Shown: one piece after another, positions 1 through 5,573 of the stretch
How positions within the stretch are numbered: the first letter of the stretch is position 1
Layout: every line of letters starts with the position of its first letter
NCBI GenBank assembly: GCA_030037185.1
Contig: JASHRR010000662.1
Coordinates: forward strand, 1-5,595
Length of the DNA stretch: 5,595 nucleotides
From: Xanthobacteraceae bacterium
GTDB taxonomy: Bacteria > Pseudomonadota > Alphaproteobacteria > Rhizobiales > Xanthobacteraceae
Direction: 5' to 3'
Notes under the pieces: generated by a model
The model's input: only the letters and a program-made list of their open reading frames with translations
What the model was told of the DNA's origin: nothing
The model's database searches: none
Position numbers and translations under genes: made by a program

Positions 1-331
1 CAACCCGTTGGCGGCGCGTTGGCGCTCCCCGCCGATCTGAACGGCTTGCGGCCTCGTGAAAAGCGAGCAGCAGCCACGATGGTGGCCGCGTGCGCCTGCC
101 CTTGTGGCGCCGGGATTAACCGCGGTCCGAGGTGCCCCTTGGCCCGGATGCCCTGACCGCACCGGGACACCCCCAACGTATCTCCAACACCGGGCTCGTG
201 GTAAAGCCACGCGGCGGCAGCCAGGGCGACCACCAATCGCGCCGTCGGCCGCCCGTCCCTCCAGATTGCCGCCCGGGCACACCTTGCGGCGTTCCATTCA
301 GGGCTACGAAGCGTTAATCGCTGAGCTTTAA
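1..331. other. GC-rich stretch with no assignable gene
   Basis: Several frames are open on both strands here, as expected at this base composition. The longest are a + strand frame of 91 codons (56-331) and a minus-strand frame that opens with ATG at 297-295 directly after a TGA and runs 99 codons off the left edge. Both would encode Arg/Gly/Pro-rich proteins with no motif I recognise. Neither shows the strong G/C bias at third codon positions that the real genes downstream show. A small hairpin, CGTGG-taaag-CCACG, sits at 197-211. I see no tRNA, rRNA or insertion-sequence end. The minus-strand frame could be the start of a gene continuing outside the window, but I would not annotate it. Confidence 0.5.
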
Positions 332-510
332 GGTGGTGGCCGGTCGGAAACGGTGTCTTTGAGGAGGCCACTCCCACCGCCCCGACCGGCCGAACCCCAC
401 GGACTCAGGAGATGCGGCGGACCTGAGTAAGCCGCAGGGTTTTGCGCTGGCCGAACGACCATTGGGTCTCTCGCGGCGCCTTGCCGCGGGTCGGCCTTTG
501 CTACCGCAAA
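332..510 (+). ncRNA. candidate structured RNA or multi-stem palindromic block
   Basis: The block holds three consecutive perfect-stem domains. Domain 1 pairs 338-347 with 382-391 (10 bp, GGCCGGTCGG) and encloses a 5-bp stem, 351-355 with 375-379. Domain 2 pairs 403-409 with 422-428 (ACTCAGG/CCTGAGT), and an alternative stem pairs 413-418 with 431-436 (TGCGGC/GCCGCA), so the two compete or form a tight pseudoknot. Domain 3 pairs 441-446 with 505-510 (TTTGCG/CGCAAA) and 449-454 with 491-496 (GGCCGA/TCGGCC). These enclose two side hairpins, 457-460/465-468 and 472-477/483-488, which makes a three-way junction. I do not recognise it as 6S, tmRNA, SRP or RNase P RNA, or as a known riboswitch. There is no T-run at either end, and the strand is uncertain because the stems are symmetric. 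It could also be a palindromic DNA element. Confidence 0.3.
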
Positions 511-874
511 TCTATCGAATACAGCCCGGAAGACAATGCTTAAGCCCATAAAACGCCACCTATACTTCGATCAACCATGAATTTTAACGATGAATTTTAA
601 GAACTTTAATGAGGTCTTGGCTCAGTGGCGAAGCATGGGGCGAGAGAGGCAGCGGTCAGCCTGAGGAGCCTGCCCTCGGCTTGGTGAAGCCGTTCTGAAT
701 CCGGCCCGATGTGCCGCGCACGGATCCGGTTGACGAAATGACTGGCTGCGCGTTCGCTGCCGGCCGGCACACCCGCGAAAGTGCGCCGCGCGCTGTCGCC
801 GCTTTTGGATGGGAGCGTACAGCTCTTGCGCGCCACGCCATATCGCGCCCAAGGGGCGCCCCGCGCCGAAGCCA
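511..874. other. non-coding stretch with an AT-rich patch upstream of the xdhC-like module
   Basis: No gene is supported here. The stretch from about 540 to 612 is clearly AT-richer than its surroundings and carries a tandem direct repeat (577-600). A hairpin at 658-681 pairs AGCC with GGCT and GAGG with CCTC, with one bulged base. Open frames that run into the first gene (from 711 and 809) have leaders with no family resemblance and lie upstream of or across the predicted promoter. A 24-codon frame at 590-664 lacks a ribosome binding site. Confidence 0.5.
577..600. repeat. tandem direct repeat, 13-base period
   Basis: ATGAATTTTAA occurs at 577-587 and again at 590-600, two copies with a 13-base period separated by CG. 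The repeat sits in the AT-rich patch about 330 bases before the xdhC-like genes. It could be a pair of regulator half-sites on one face of the helix or a chance duplication; nothing in the sequence decides this. Confidence 0.5.
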
Positions 875-903
875 TTGGCCTTCCCGGCAGCCGTCTCTAT
901 ATT
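875..903 (+). promoter_or_regulatory. sigma70-type promoter for the xdhC-like module
   Basis: A -35 element TTGGCC (875-880) and a -10 element TATATT (898-903) are separated by exactly 17 bases. They match the TTGACA/TATAAT consensus at 4 of 6 and 5 of 6 positions. Transcription would begin near 910 and leave a short leader of about 25 bases before the ATG at 935. This placement also argues against the in-frame upstream ATG at 809 being the true start, because the promoter would then lie inside the gene. Confidence 0.45.
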
Positions 904-934
904 TTCGATATGGCGGAAACCCGGAGACTTGGAC

Positions 935-1258
935 ATGCTCGCGCGCGATGAAGACATCCTCAAGGCCGCGGAGGACTGGCGGCGTGAAGGGCGCGACGTT
1001 GCGCTCGCCACCGTGGTGGAGACGTGGGGCTCAGCGCCGCGGCCGGTCGGTTCCAACCTCGTGATCGACCAGCAGGGCAATTTTCTCGGCTCGGTATCGG
1101 GCGGCTGCGTTGAGGGCGCGGTGGTGACGGAAGCCATCGAGGTGATCGAAACCGGCACGCCGAGAATACTGGAATTCGGCGTCGCCGACGAAACCGCTTG
1201 GAAGGTCGGCTTGTCGTGCGGCGGCACGATCCGGGTTTACGTCGAGAAGGTGGATTAG
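935..1258 (+). CDS. XdhC/CoxI-family protein, N-terminal domain only
   Basis: This 107-residue protein matches the N-terminal XdhC_CoxI domain of factors that bind molybdenum cofactor and help insert it, in sulfurated form, into xanthine dehydrogenase or aerobic CO-dehydrogenase-type enzymes in the cytoplasm. Visible motifs are VETWGSAPRPVGS (about 28-40), GSVSGGCVEG (52-61, with Cys58) and LSCGG (93-97, with Cys95). Classical XdhC proteins are around 300 residues and also carry a C-terminal Rossmann domain. Here that domain is encoded by the next gene, so the family protein is split. The ATG at 935 was chosen over the in-frame ATG at 809 because a GGAG (923-926) lies 8 bases upstream, a promoter sits just before it, and homology begins here. 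There is no signal peptide or membrane segment. The family assignment is firm; the client enzyme is unknown. Confidence 0.93.
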   Translation: MLARDEDILKAAEDWRREGRDVALATVVETWGSAPRPVGSNLVIDQQGNFLGSVSGGCVEGAVVTEAIEVIETGTPRILEFGVADETAWKVGLSCGGTIRVYVEKVD

Positions 1259-1282
1259 CCCCTCCCTCTTTCGGGGAGAGGG
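1259..1282. repeat. C-rich/G-rich palindrome after the first xdhC-like gene
   Basis: Starting one base after the stop codon, CCCTC (1260-1264) can pair with GAGGG (1278-1282), and the stem continues inward with one mismatch; a register pairing CTCCC (1262-1266) with GGGAG (1274-1278) is equally possible. No T-run follows, so it does not look like an intrinsic terminator. Its sequence resembles the palindrome at 2147-2201, which suggests a dispersed intergenic repeat family. Confidence 0.5.
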
Positions 1283-1341
1283 TGAAGGCTTTAGAAAAGC
1301 TCAAGAGTCGCCGATACGCCCCCCGCGCGGAATGCACGCGA

Positions 1342-1389
1342 ACCTCCTGCTCACTCATTTCTTGCCCCTCCCCGCAAGCGGCAGGAGGT
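1342..1389 (+). promoter_or_regulatory. nested hairpin that sequesters a perfect Shine-Dalgarno sequence
   Basis: ACCTCCTGC (1342-1350) is a perfect 9-base inverted repeat of GCAGGAGGT (1381-1389). The loop contains a second perfect stem, CTTGC (1361-1365) with GCAAG (1374-1378). The downstream arm holds AGGAGGT, an ideal ribosome binding site, and the upstream arm mimics the anti-Shine-Dalgarno end of 16S rRNA. The buried site lies 34 bases before the annotated ATG at 1423, too far to serve it directly. A CTG at 1399, in frame with the gene, is at workable spacing. It may be a regulatory leader or simply a palindromic repeat; the structure is seen, the role is inferred. Confidence 0.35.
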
Positions 1390-1422
1390 AAGAGCCGACT
1401 GAATCCTTGCAATGAGACTGTC

Positions 1423-2211
1423 ATGCGCCTCGACATCCTGAAATCGCTCAACGCCGAGCGCGCCGCGCGGCGCGCGGCCGTCATCGTCACCGACATCGCG
1501 ACCGGGGCGCAACGCTTCGTCGCCGCCGCGCAGATCGACGCCGATCCGCTGCGCGACATCCTTCAATCGCATCTGCGCAGCGGCAAGAGCGGCATGGAGG
1601 AGACTGCGCAGGGCCGGGTTTTTCTGACCGTTCACGTGCCGCCGCCACGGCTTGTCGTCACCGGGGCGGTGCATATCAGCCAGGCGCTGGCGCCGGTGGC
1701 GGCGCTCCTCGGCTACGACGTGACGATCGTGGATCCGCGCACCGCCTTCGCCAGCCCGGAGCGCTTCCCCGACGTGAAGCTGATCCCACAGTGGCCCGAT
1801 GAGGCGCTGCCGCCGCTGGGCGTCGATCGCTACACCGCGTTTGCCGCGCTGACACACGATCCCAAGATCGACGATCCGGCATTGCTCCACGCGCTTTCAC
1901 GCGATTGCTTCTATATCGGGGCGCTCGGTTCGAAGAAGACCCATGCGCGCCGCCTCGAGCGGCTCAAGGCGCAGGGTGCGACCGATGGCGCGCTGTCGCG
2001 CATCCATGCGCCGATCGGCCTTGCCATCGGGGCAGTGTCGCCCGGAGAAATTGCAATTGCCATCATGGCCGAGATCACCGCCTCCTTGCGCCTCGCTGCT
2101 GATTTTCTGTCCTCCCCAAGCGGGCGGCAAGTCAATTTGCCTTCCTCCGGCCCCCACCCCAGCCCTCCCGTGCCTGCGGGGGAGATGAGGGTGGAGGCCG
2201 GCGCAAACTAG
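1423..2211 (+). CDS. XdhC-family protein, C-terminal Rossmann-domain half
   Basis: This 262-residue protein carries the XdhC C-terminal Rossmann domain and would act with the preceding N-domain protein in molybdenum-cofactor handling. A short N-terminal region (1-75) precedes a nucleotide-binding-like fold: VVTGAVHISQAL (78-89), the strand ending in VDPR (103-106), THDPKIDDPAL (144-154), YIGALGSKKTHARR (164-177) and a conserved segment from IHAPIG (194-199) to about 218. The glycine loop reads GAVH, not the more usual GxGH. The ATG at 1423 has only a weak GAG 6 bases upstream but fits where family similarity begins. Residues from about 231 on do not look like the family, and about 242-260 are encoded by a palindromic repeat, so the C-terminus looks extended by about 30 residues. 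The gap to the previous gene is 164 bases, and the stop lies 15 bases before the next gene. Confidence 0.9.
   Translation: MRLDILKSLNAERAARRAAVIVTDIATGAQRFVAAAQIDADPLRDILQSHLRSGKSGMEETAQGRVFLTVHVPPPRLVVTGAVHISQALAPVAALLGYDVTIVDPRTAFASPERFPDVKLIPQWPDEALPPLGVDRYTAFAALTHDPKIDDPALLHALSRDCFYIGALGSKKTHARRLERLKAQGATDGALSRIHAPIGLAIGAVSPGEIAIAIMAEITASLRLAADFLSSPSGRQVNLPSSGPHPSPPVPAGEMRVEAGAN
2147..2201. repeat. long palindromic repeat overlapping the 3' end of the second xdhC-like gene
   Basis: CCGGCC (2147-2152) pairs with GGCCGG (2196-2201). After one mismatch, CCACCC (2154-2159) pairs with GGGTGG (2189-2194). An inner stem pairs CTCCC (2165-2169) with GGGAG (2180-2184). The element is read in frame as part of the upstream protein, giving a Pro/Ser-rich tail. 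It ends 10 bases before the next gene's ribosome binding site region. It resembles the C-rich/G-rich palindrome at 1259-1282. In mRNA it would form a stable hairpin between two cotranscribed genes and could affect message stability or relative expression. Confidence 0.6.
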
Positions 2212-2226
2212 GGAGGAGGATGCCGG

Positions 2227-3849
2227 ATGAAGTTCGGACCCGTCGCGCCCGGCGACGCCAAGGGCGGCATCGTCGTCCATTCGATCCGGCAGGGCGGTCT
2301 GGTGCTCAAGAAGGGCAGCGTGGTGGGTGACGCCGACATTGCGGCACTGACGGCCGCCGGCATCAAGACCATCATGGTTGCGCGAATTGAGCCTGGCGAC
2401 GTCTGCGAGGACGTGGCAGCCGCCGAACTCGGGGCGGCTATCGCCGGCGAAGGCGTGCAATTGGACCGGGCTTTCACGGGGCGAGCCAATCTGTTCGCCG
2501 AGACCGCCGGCGTGGTGGTGGTCGATCGGGCCGGCATCGACCGTTTCAACGAGGTCGATGCCGATATTACGCTCGCCACGCTCGATGCCTTCGCGCCGGT
2601 CGTGCCTGGCAAGATGATCGCGACAGTGAAAATCATTCCCTTCGCGGTGAGCGCCGCCGCGCGCGACAAGGCGCTTGCGGTGGCGCGCGCTGCTTCGCCT
2701 TTGGTTGGTGTCGCGCCATATCGGCTTCGCAAGGTAGGCGTCATCTCCACCGTGCTGCCGGGCTTTGCTGACAAGGTGATCGAGAAGACCCTGCGGGTGA
2801 CGCAGGAGCGGCTCGTGCCGGCAGGCGCCAAGATCGTCGCCGAGCGGCGCGTACGCCATGAGTCGCGAGCGCTCGCTGGCGCACTTTGCGATGTGCTCGA
2901 CGCCGGCGCCGAACTCGTCATCGTGTTCGGCGCCTCTGCGATTGCGGACCGGCGCGACGTCATTCCGGCCGCCGTCGAGGAGGTTGGGGGCATCATCGAG
3001 CATTTCGGCATGCCGGTTGATCCCGGCAACCTCATGCTGGTGGCATCTATCCGCGGTCATCCGGTGCTTGGCGCACCCGGCTGTGCCCGCAGCCCGCGCG
3101 AAAACGGCTTCGACTGGGTGCTCGAGCGGCTGCTTTGCGGACTGCCGGTGAGGCGGCGCGACATTACCGCCATGGGCGTCGGCGGCTTGTTGATGGAAAT
3201 CGTCACCCGCCCGCAACCGCGCGCCGTCGAGGTCAAGCCCGGCCGGCGCATCGCCGCAATCGTGCTGGCGGCAGGGCGCTCGACGCGCATGGGCGGACCC
3301 AACAAGCTGTTGGCCGAGATCAATGGCCGGCAGCTGGTTCGCATTGCGGCCGAGGAGGCGCTCGCGTCGCAGGCGCGGCCCGTCATCGTGGTGACCGGCC
3401 ATCAGCGCGAACGCGTCGAGACGGCGCTCAAGGGCCTCGACGTGATGCTGGCGCACAACGGAGATTTCGCCGAAGGTCTTTCGACCTCGCTCAAGGTTGG
3501 CGTTGCGGCGCTGCCTGCCGACGTGGACGGCGCCATCGTCTGCCTTGGCGACATGCCGCAGGTCAACGCACAGCTCATCGACCGGCTGTTTGCTGCCTTT
3601 GACCCGGAAAAGGGTGCGCTGGTCGTGGTGCCGACCATCGACGGCAAGCGTGGCAACCCGGTGGTATGGTCGCGCCGCTTCTTCCCGGAACTGGCGGCAC
3701 TCGACGGCGACGTCGGCGCGCGCCATCTCATTGCCAGCTATCCGGAGGCCGTCACCGAAGTGCAGCTCGCCAGCAATGCCGCGCTGATCGATGTCGATAC
3801 GCCTGATGCGCTCAAGGCCGTGAAGGCTGAGATCGAACGCGCGTCATGA
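2227..3849 (+). CDS. molybdopterin-binding (MoeA/MoaB-like) and MobA/MocA-like nucleotidyltransferase fusion
   Basis: This 540-residue cytoplasmic protein has two parts. Residues about 1-335 form a molybdopterin-binding module of the MoCF_biosynth type, with a GASAIADRRDVIP segment (235-247), MPVDPGNLML near 260-270 and GCARSPRENGFD (285-296). Residues about 340-540 form a MobA-like NTP transferase: LAAGRSTRMGG (347-357) with Arg354 and Lys360 for nucleotide phosphates, GDMP (441-444) for metal, GNPVVW (476-481), GDVGARH (494-500) and DVDTP (522-526). The AAG signature, in place of the AGG of guanylyltransferase MobA, points to a MocA-like enzyme that would make molybdopterin cytosine dinucleotide, the form used by xanthine dehydrogenase-family enzymes; that preference is inferred. 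The start is clear: GGAGG (2215-2219) lies 7 bases before the ATG. Only 15 bases separate it from the preceding gene, so they are almost certainly cotranscribed. Both domains look intact. Confidence 0.92.
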   Translation: MKFGPVAPGDAKGGIVVHSIRQGGLVLKKGSVVGDADIAALTAAGIKTIMVARIEPGDVCEDVAAAELGAAIAGEGVQLDRAFTGRANLFAETAGVVVVDRAGIDRFNEVDADITLATLDAFAPVVPGKMIATVKIIPFAVSAAARDKALAVARAASPLVGVAPYRLRKVGVISTVLPGFADKVIEKTLRVTQERLVPAGAKIVAERRVRHESRALAGALCDVLDAGAELVIVFGASAIADRRDVIPAAVEEVGGIIEHFGMPVDPGNLMLVASIRGHPVLGAPGCARSPRENGFDWVLERLLCGLPVRRRDITAMGVGGLLMEIVTRPQPRAVEVKPGRRIAAIVLAAGRSTRMGGPNKLLAEINGRQLVRIAAEEALASQARPVIVVTGHQRERVETALKGLDVMLAHNGDFAEGLSTSLKVGVAALPADVDGAIVCLGDMPQVNAQLIDRLFAAFDPEKGALVVVPTIDGKRGNPVVWSRRFFPELAALDGDVGARHLIASYPEAVTEVQLASNAALIDVDTPDALKAVKAEIERAS

Positions 3850-3947
3850 ACGGCTGCCCGGCCGCCAAGCCGTCCGGAGGCAGTTTCTGGCCTTGCGGCC
3901 CGCAAGCGGGCGTTGCTCGGCCTTGCCTCGGCGTTGAGCAGCCGTTC
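3848..3947. repeat. 100-base palindromic element directly after the fusion gene
   Basis: GAACGGCTGC (3848-3857) is a perfect 10-base inverted repeat of GCAGCCGTTC (3938-3947). Inside it, GAGGCA (3877-3882) pairs with TGCCTC (3924-3929), and a central hairpin pairs GCCCG (3898-3902) with CGGGC (3907-3911) around a CAAG loop. The left arm begins within the stop codon of the fusion gene. The nested symmetry resembles a palindromic intergenic repeat or a structured 3' untranslated region. No T-run follows it, so it is not an obvious terminator. Copy number in the genome cannot be judged from here. Confidence 0.5.
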
Positions 3948-4328
3948 TAGCAGGCATCCCCGGCGCATAGGCGAGGGTGGCAGATGTCTCCGCCCGCCGA
4001 TCAGGGGAGGCTTGCCCCCCTCGATGCGGCTCGCACGCGATGACATGAGACAGAAACCACCTGCCTTGCGCATGGTCGCGCAACCGATTTTTTCCGGCGG
4101 GCGATGCTGGCCGCTCTCCCGGCGTCAAGCGCAAACCATTGGTGGCTGCCCGGATCGAAGTTCGGTGAGGCGCCCGGCCTCGTTGGCAGGAGGATTGGCG
4201 GCCAACGCCGACCAGGAGGGCGAAATCTGGAATCAGACCGCGAGAAATCGCATAGGTGGATGACGTCGTCGGGGTATATCAAAAACGCGGACGCTGCCTC
4301 ATCATCGCGATGCCCCTGAGATCAATCG
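3948..4328. other. remainder of the intergenic region before the transporter gene
   Basis: No gene is supported between the palindrome and the transporter. A hairpin with one mismatch (AGGGG at 4003-4007 with CCCCT at 4017-4021) and a likely terminator (4066-4093) are present. Open frames on both strands, including one of 71 codons at 4104-4319 and one of 93 codons on the minus strand at 4001-4282, lack recognisable motifs and good ribosome binding sites. A TATATC at 4275-4280 could be part of a promoter for the transporter, but I see no convincing -35 partner. Confidence 0.5.
4066..4093 (+). terminator. probable intrinsic terminator of the xdhC-like module
   Basis: TTGCGC (4066-4071) and GCGCAA (4078-4083) form a perfect 6-bp stem with a six-base loop. 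A run of six T residues (4088-4093) follows after four bases. The stem is short and the T-run is slightly displaced, so efficiency is uncertain. Its position, 217 bases after the fusion gene and 236 bases before the transporter gene, fits the end of the first transcript. Confidence 0.4.
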
Positions 4329-5573
4329 ATGAACGACGTTTCCACATCATACGAACCGGCCACCGGCCCGCAATCGCAAGCCGGCAACCACCTCGCCATC
4401 GCGTTCCTCAACCTCGCGCACGCCATCGACCATTTCGTACTGCTGATCTTTCCGGCCGTCGTGATCTCCCTCGCGTTCGTGTTCGGCCGTCCCTACGAGG
4501 AGATGATCGCGCTGTCGACCGGGGGGTTCGTGGCGTTCGGGATGTTCTCGATTCCGGCAGGCTGGCTCGCCGACCGCTGGAGCCGACGCAACATGATGGC
4601 GCTGTTCTATTTCGGCTGCGCCGGCTCGCTTGTCGCCGCTGGCCTGGCGCCAACCCCCTTATCGCTTGCGGTGGCGATTTTTTTCGTTGGCATGTTCGCC
4701 GCCATCTATCACCCGGTTGGCATGGCGATGCTGCTCGATGTGTCGCGGGCACGGCCGCGCACGCTCGCATTCAACGGCGTGTGCGGCAATCTCGGGGTGA
4801 CGCTGGCGGCCGGGATTTCCACCACGCTGGCAGCATCGATCGACTGGCGCGCCGCCTTCCTGGCGCCGGCTGCGGTGTGTGCCGCGCTCGGCATCGCGTA
4901 TCTCGCGCTGGTGCCCGACGACCGCCACCGCACCGGTAAGCGCAGCGCCACCGCGAACGTCGTGCTGTCGCCGCGTGCCGCCGCGGTGATGTTCGGCTGC
5001 TACCTGGCGATCTCGCTCGCGGGCGGCCTCACCTTCAATACCGCGCTGATCGCGCTGCCGAAGCTTGTAGACGAGCGGGTCGGCGAAGGCGTGCCGCTGA
5101 TCGTGGTCGGCTGGCTGGCGACCGGCATCTTCCTGTGCGGCGCCCTGGCGCAGCTTGCGGTCGGCCGGCTGATCGAGCGGACGCCGCCGCACCTCCTTTT
5201 CGCCGCCGTTGCGACGGTGCAATTTCTCGGCGTGACCTGGGCCGGGCACGCCACCGGCCCGGCGCTGATCGCAGCGCTGGCGGTGGCGATCGGGGCGATC
5301 TACGGCCAGACGACGGTCGGCGATATTGTGATCGCGCGCTATGTTGCCGACGCTTGGCGCGGCCGGGTCTATGCGGTGCGGTATTTCCTCACCTTCATCA
5401 CCTCGGGCGTCGCGGTCCAGCTCATCGCCCAGCTCTACGGCCGCGGCGGCTTCGACCTCGTGCTCGCTGCTATCGCGGTGACCGGCTTCATCATGATGGC
5501 GGGGGTTTACGTGATGGCAGCGGCCGTCAACGGTGCCGAGACAGTCCACCGCGCGGCGCAGCCGGCCGAGTAG
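4329..5573 (+). CDS. major facilitator superfamily transporter
   Basis: This 414-residue inner-membrane protein has the hydrophobic pattern of a 12-helix secondary transporter. Helices lie at roughly 22-50, 60-80, 88-107, 111-135, 146-168, 174-195, 216-240, 255-281, 288-303, 307-330, 348-369 and 375-400. A polar stretch at about 196-215 is the usual central cytoplasmic loop. The loop between helices 2 and 3 carries the family's motif A in the form GWLADRWSRR (78-87). AIYHPVG (125-131) in helix 4 is reminiscent of the fosmidomycin-resistance (Fsr-like) branch of exporters, but the substrate cannot be read from sequence. The ATG at 4329 has only a weak GAG (4318-4320) 8 bases upstream. It follows the molybdenum-cofactor genes on the same strand after 479 bases and a likely terminator, so it is probably transcribed separately and a functional link is unproven. 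Confidence 0.92.
   Translation: MNDVSTSYEPATGPQSQAGNHLAIAFLNLAHAIDHFVLLIFPAVVISLAFVFGRPYEEMIALSTGGFVAFGMFSIPAGWLADRWSRRNMMALFYFGCAGSLVAAGLAPTPLSLAVAIFFVGMFAAIYHPVGMAMLLDVSRARPRTLAFNGVCGNLGVTLAAGISTTLAASIDWRAAFLAPAAVCAALGIAYLALVPDDRHRTGKRSATANVVLSPRAAAVMFGCYLAISLAGGLTFNTALIALPKLVDERVGEGVPLIVVGWLATGIFLCGALAQLAVGRLIERTPPHLLFAAVATVQFLGVTWAGHATGPALIAALAVAIGAIYGQTTVGDIVIARYVADAWRGRVYAVRYFLTFITSGVAVQLIAQLYGRGGFDLVLAAIAVTGFIMMAGVYVMAAAVNGAETVHRAAQPAE

Noticed and set aside
1..297. Minus-strand frame of 99 codons running off the left edge, starting with ATG at 297-295
   Set aside because: The predicted product is an Arg/Gly/Cys-rich sequence with no recognised motif, third-position GC bias is weak, and other frames over the same DNA are also open, so chance in GC-rich DNA is the simpler reading.
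56..331. 91-codon + strand frame
   Set aside because: Pro/Arg-rich composition, no ribosome binding site of note and no family resemblance.
402..418. CTCAGGAGATGC resembles the B12-box core of cobalamin riboswitches, with GGAAACGGTG upstream
   Set aside because: The B12 box matches only in part, the spacing between elements is too short, and the 10-bp perfect stem around the upstream element does not fit the cobalamin riboswitch fold.
809..934. In-frame N-terminal extension of the first xdhC-like gene
   Set aside because: The extension shows no family resemblance, contains the predicted promoter, and a good ribosome binding site precedes the ATG at 935.
1897..3726. 609-codon minus-strand frame opposite the fusion gene
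   Set aside because: It is antisense to two genes with clear motifs; its His/Arg/Asp-rich composition is the usual shadow of GC-rich coding DNA.
3846..3950. 34-codon frame whose ATG overlaps the stop of the fusion gene (ATGA)
   Set aside because: It coincides almost exactly with the 3848-3947 palindrome and its product has no recognisable features, so the overlap is likely coincidental.
4001..4319. Open frames of 71 and 93 codons in the gap before the transporter
   Set aside because: No ribosome binding sites, motifs or codon bias; the region contains a likely terminator.
4659..5549. 296-codon minus-strand frame opposite the transporter
   Set aside because: It is the antisense shadow of a membrane protein gene with a clear 12-helix pattern and motif A.
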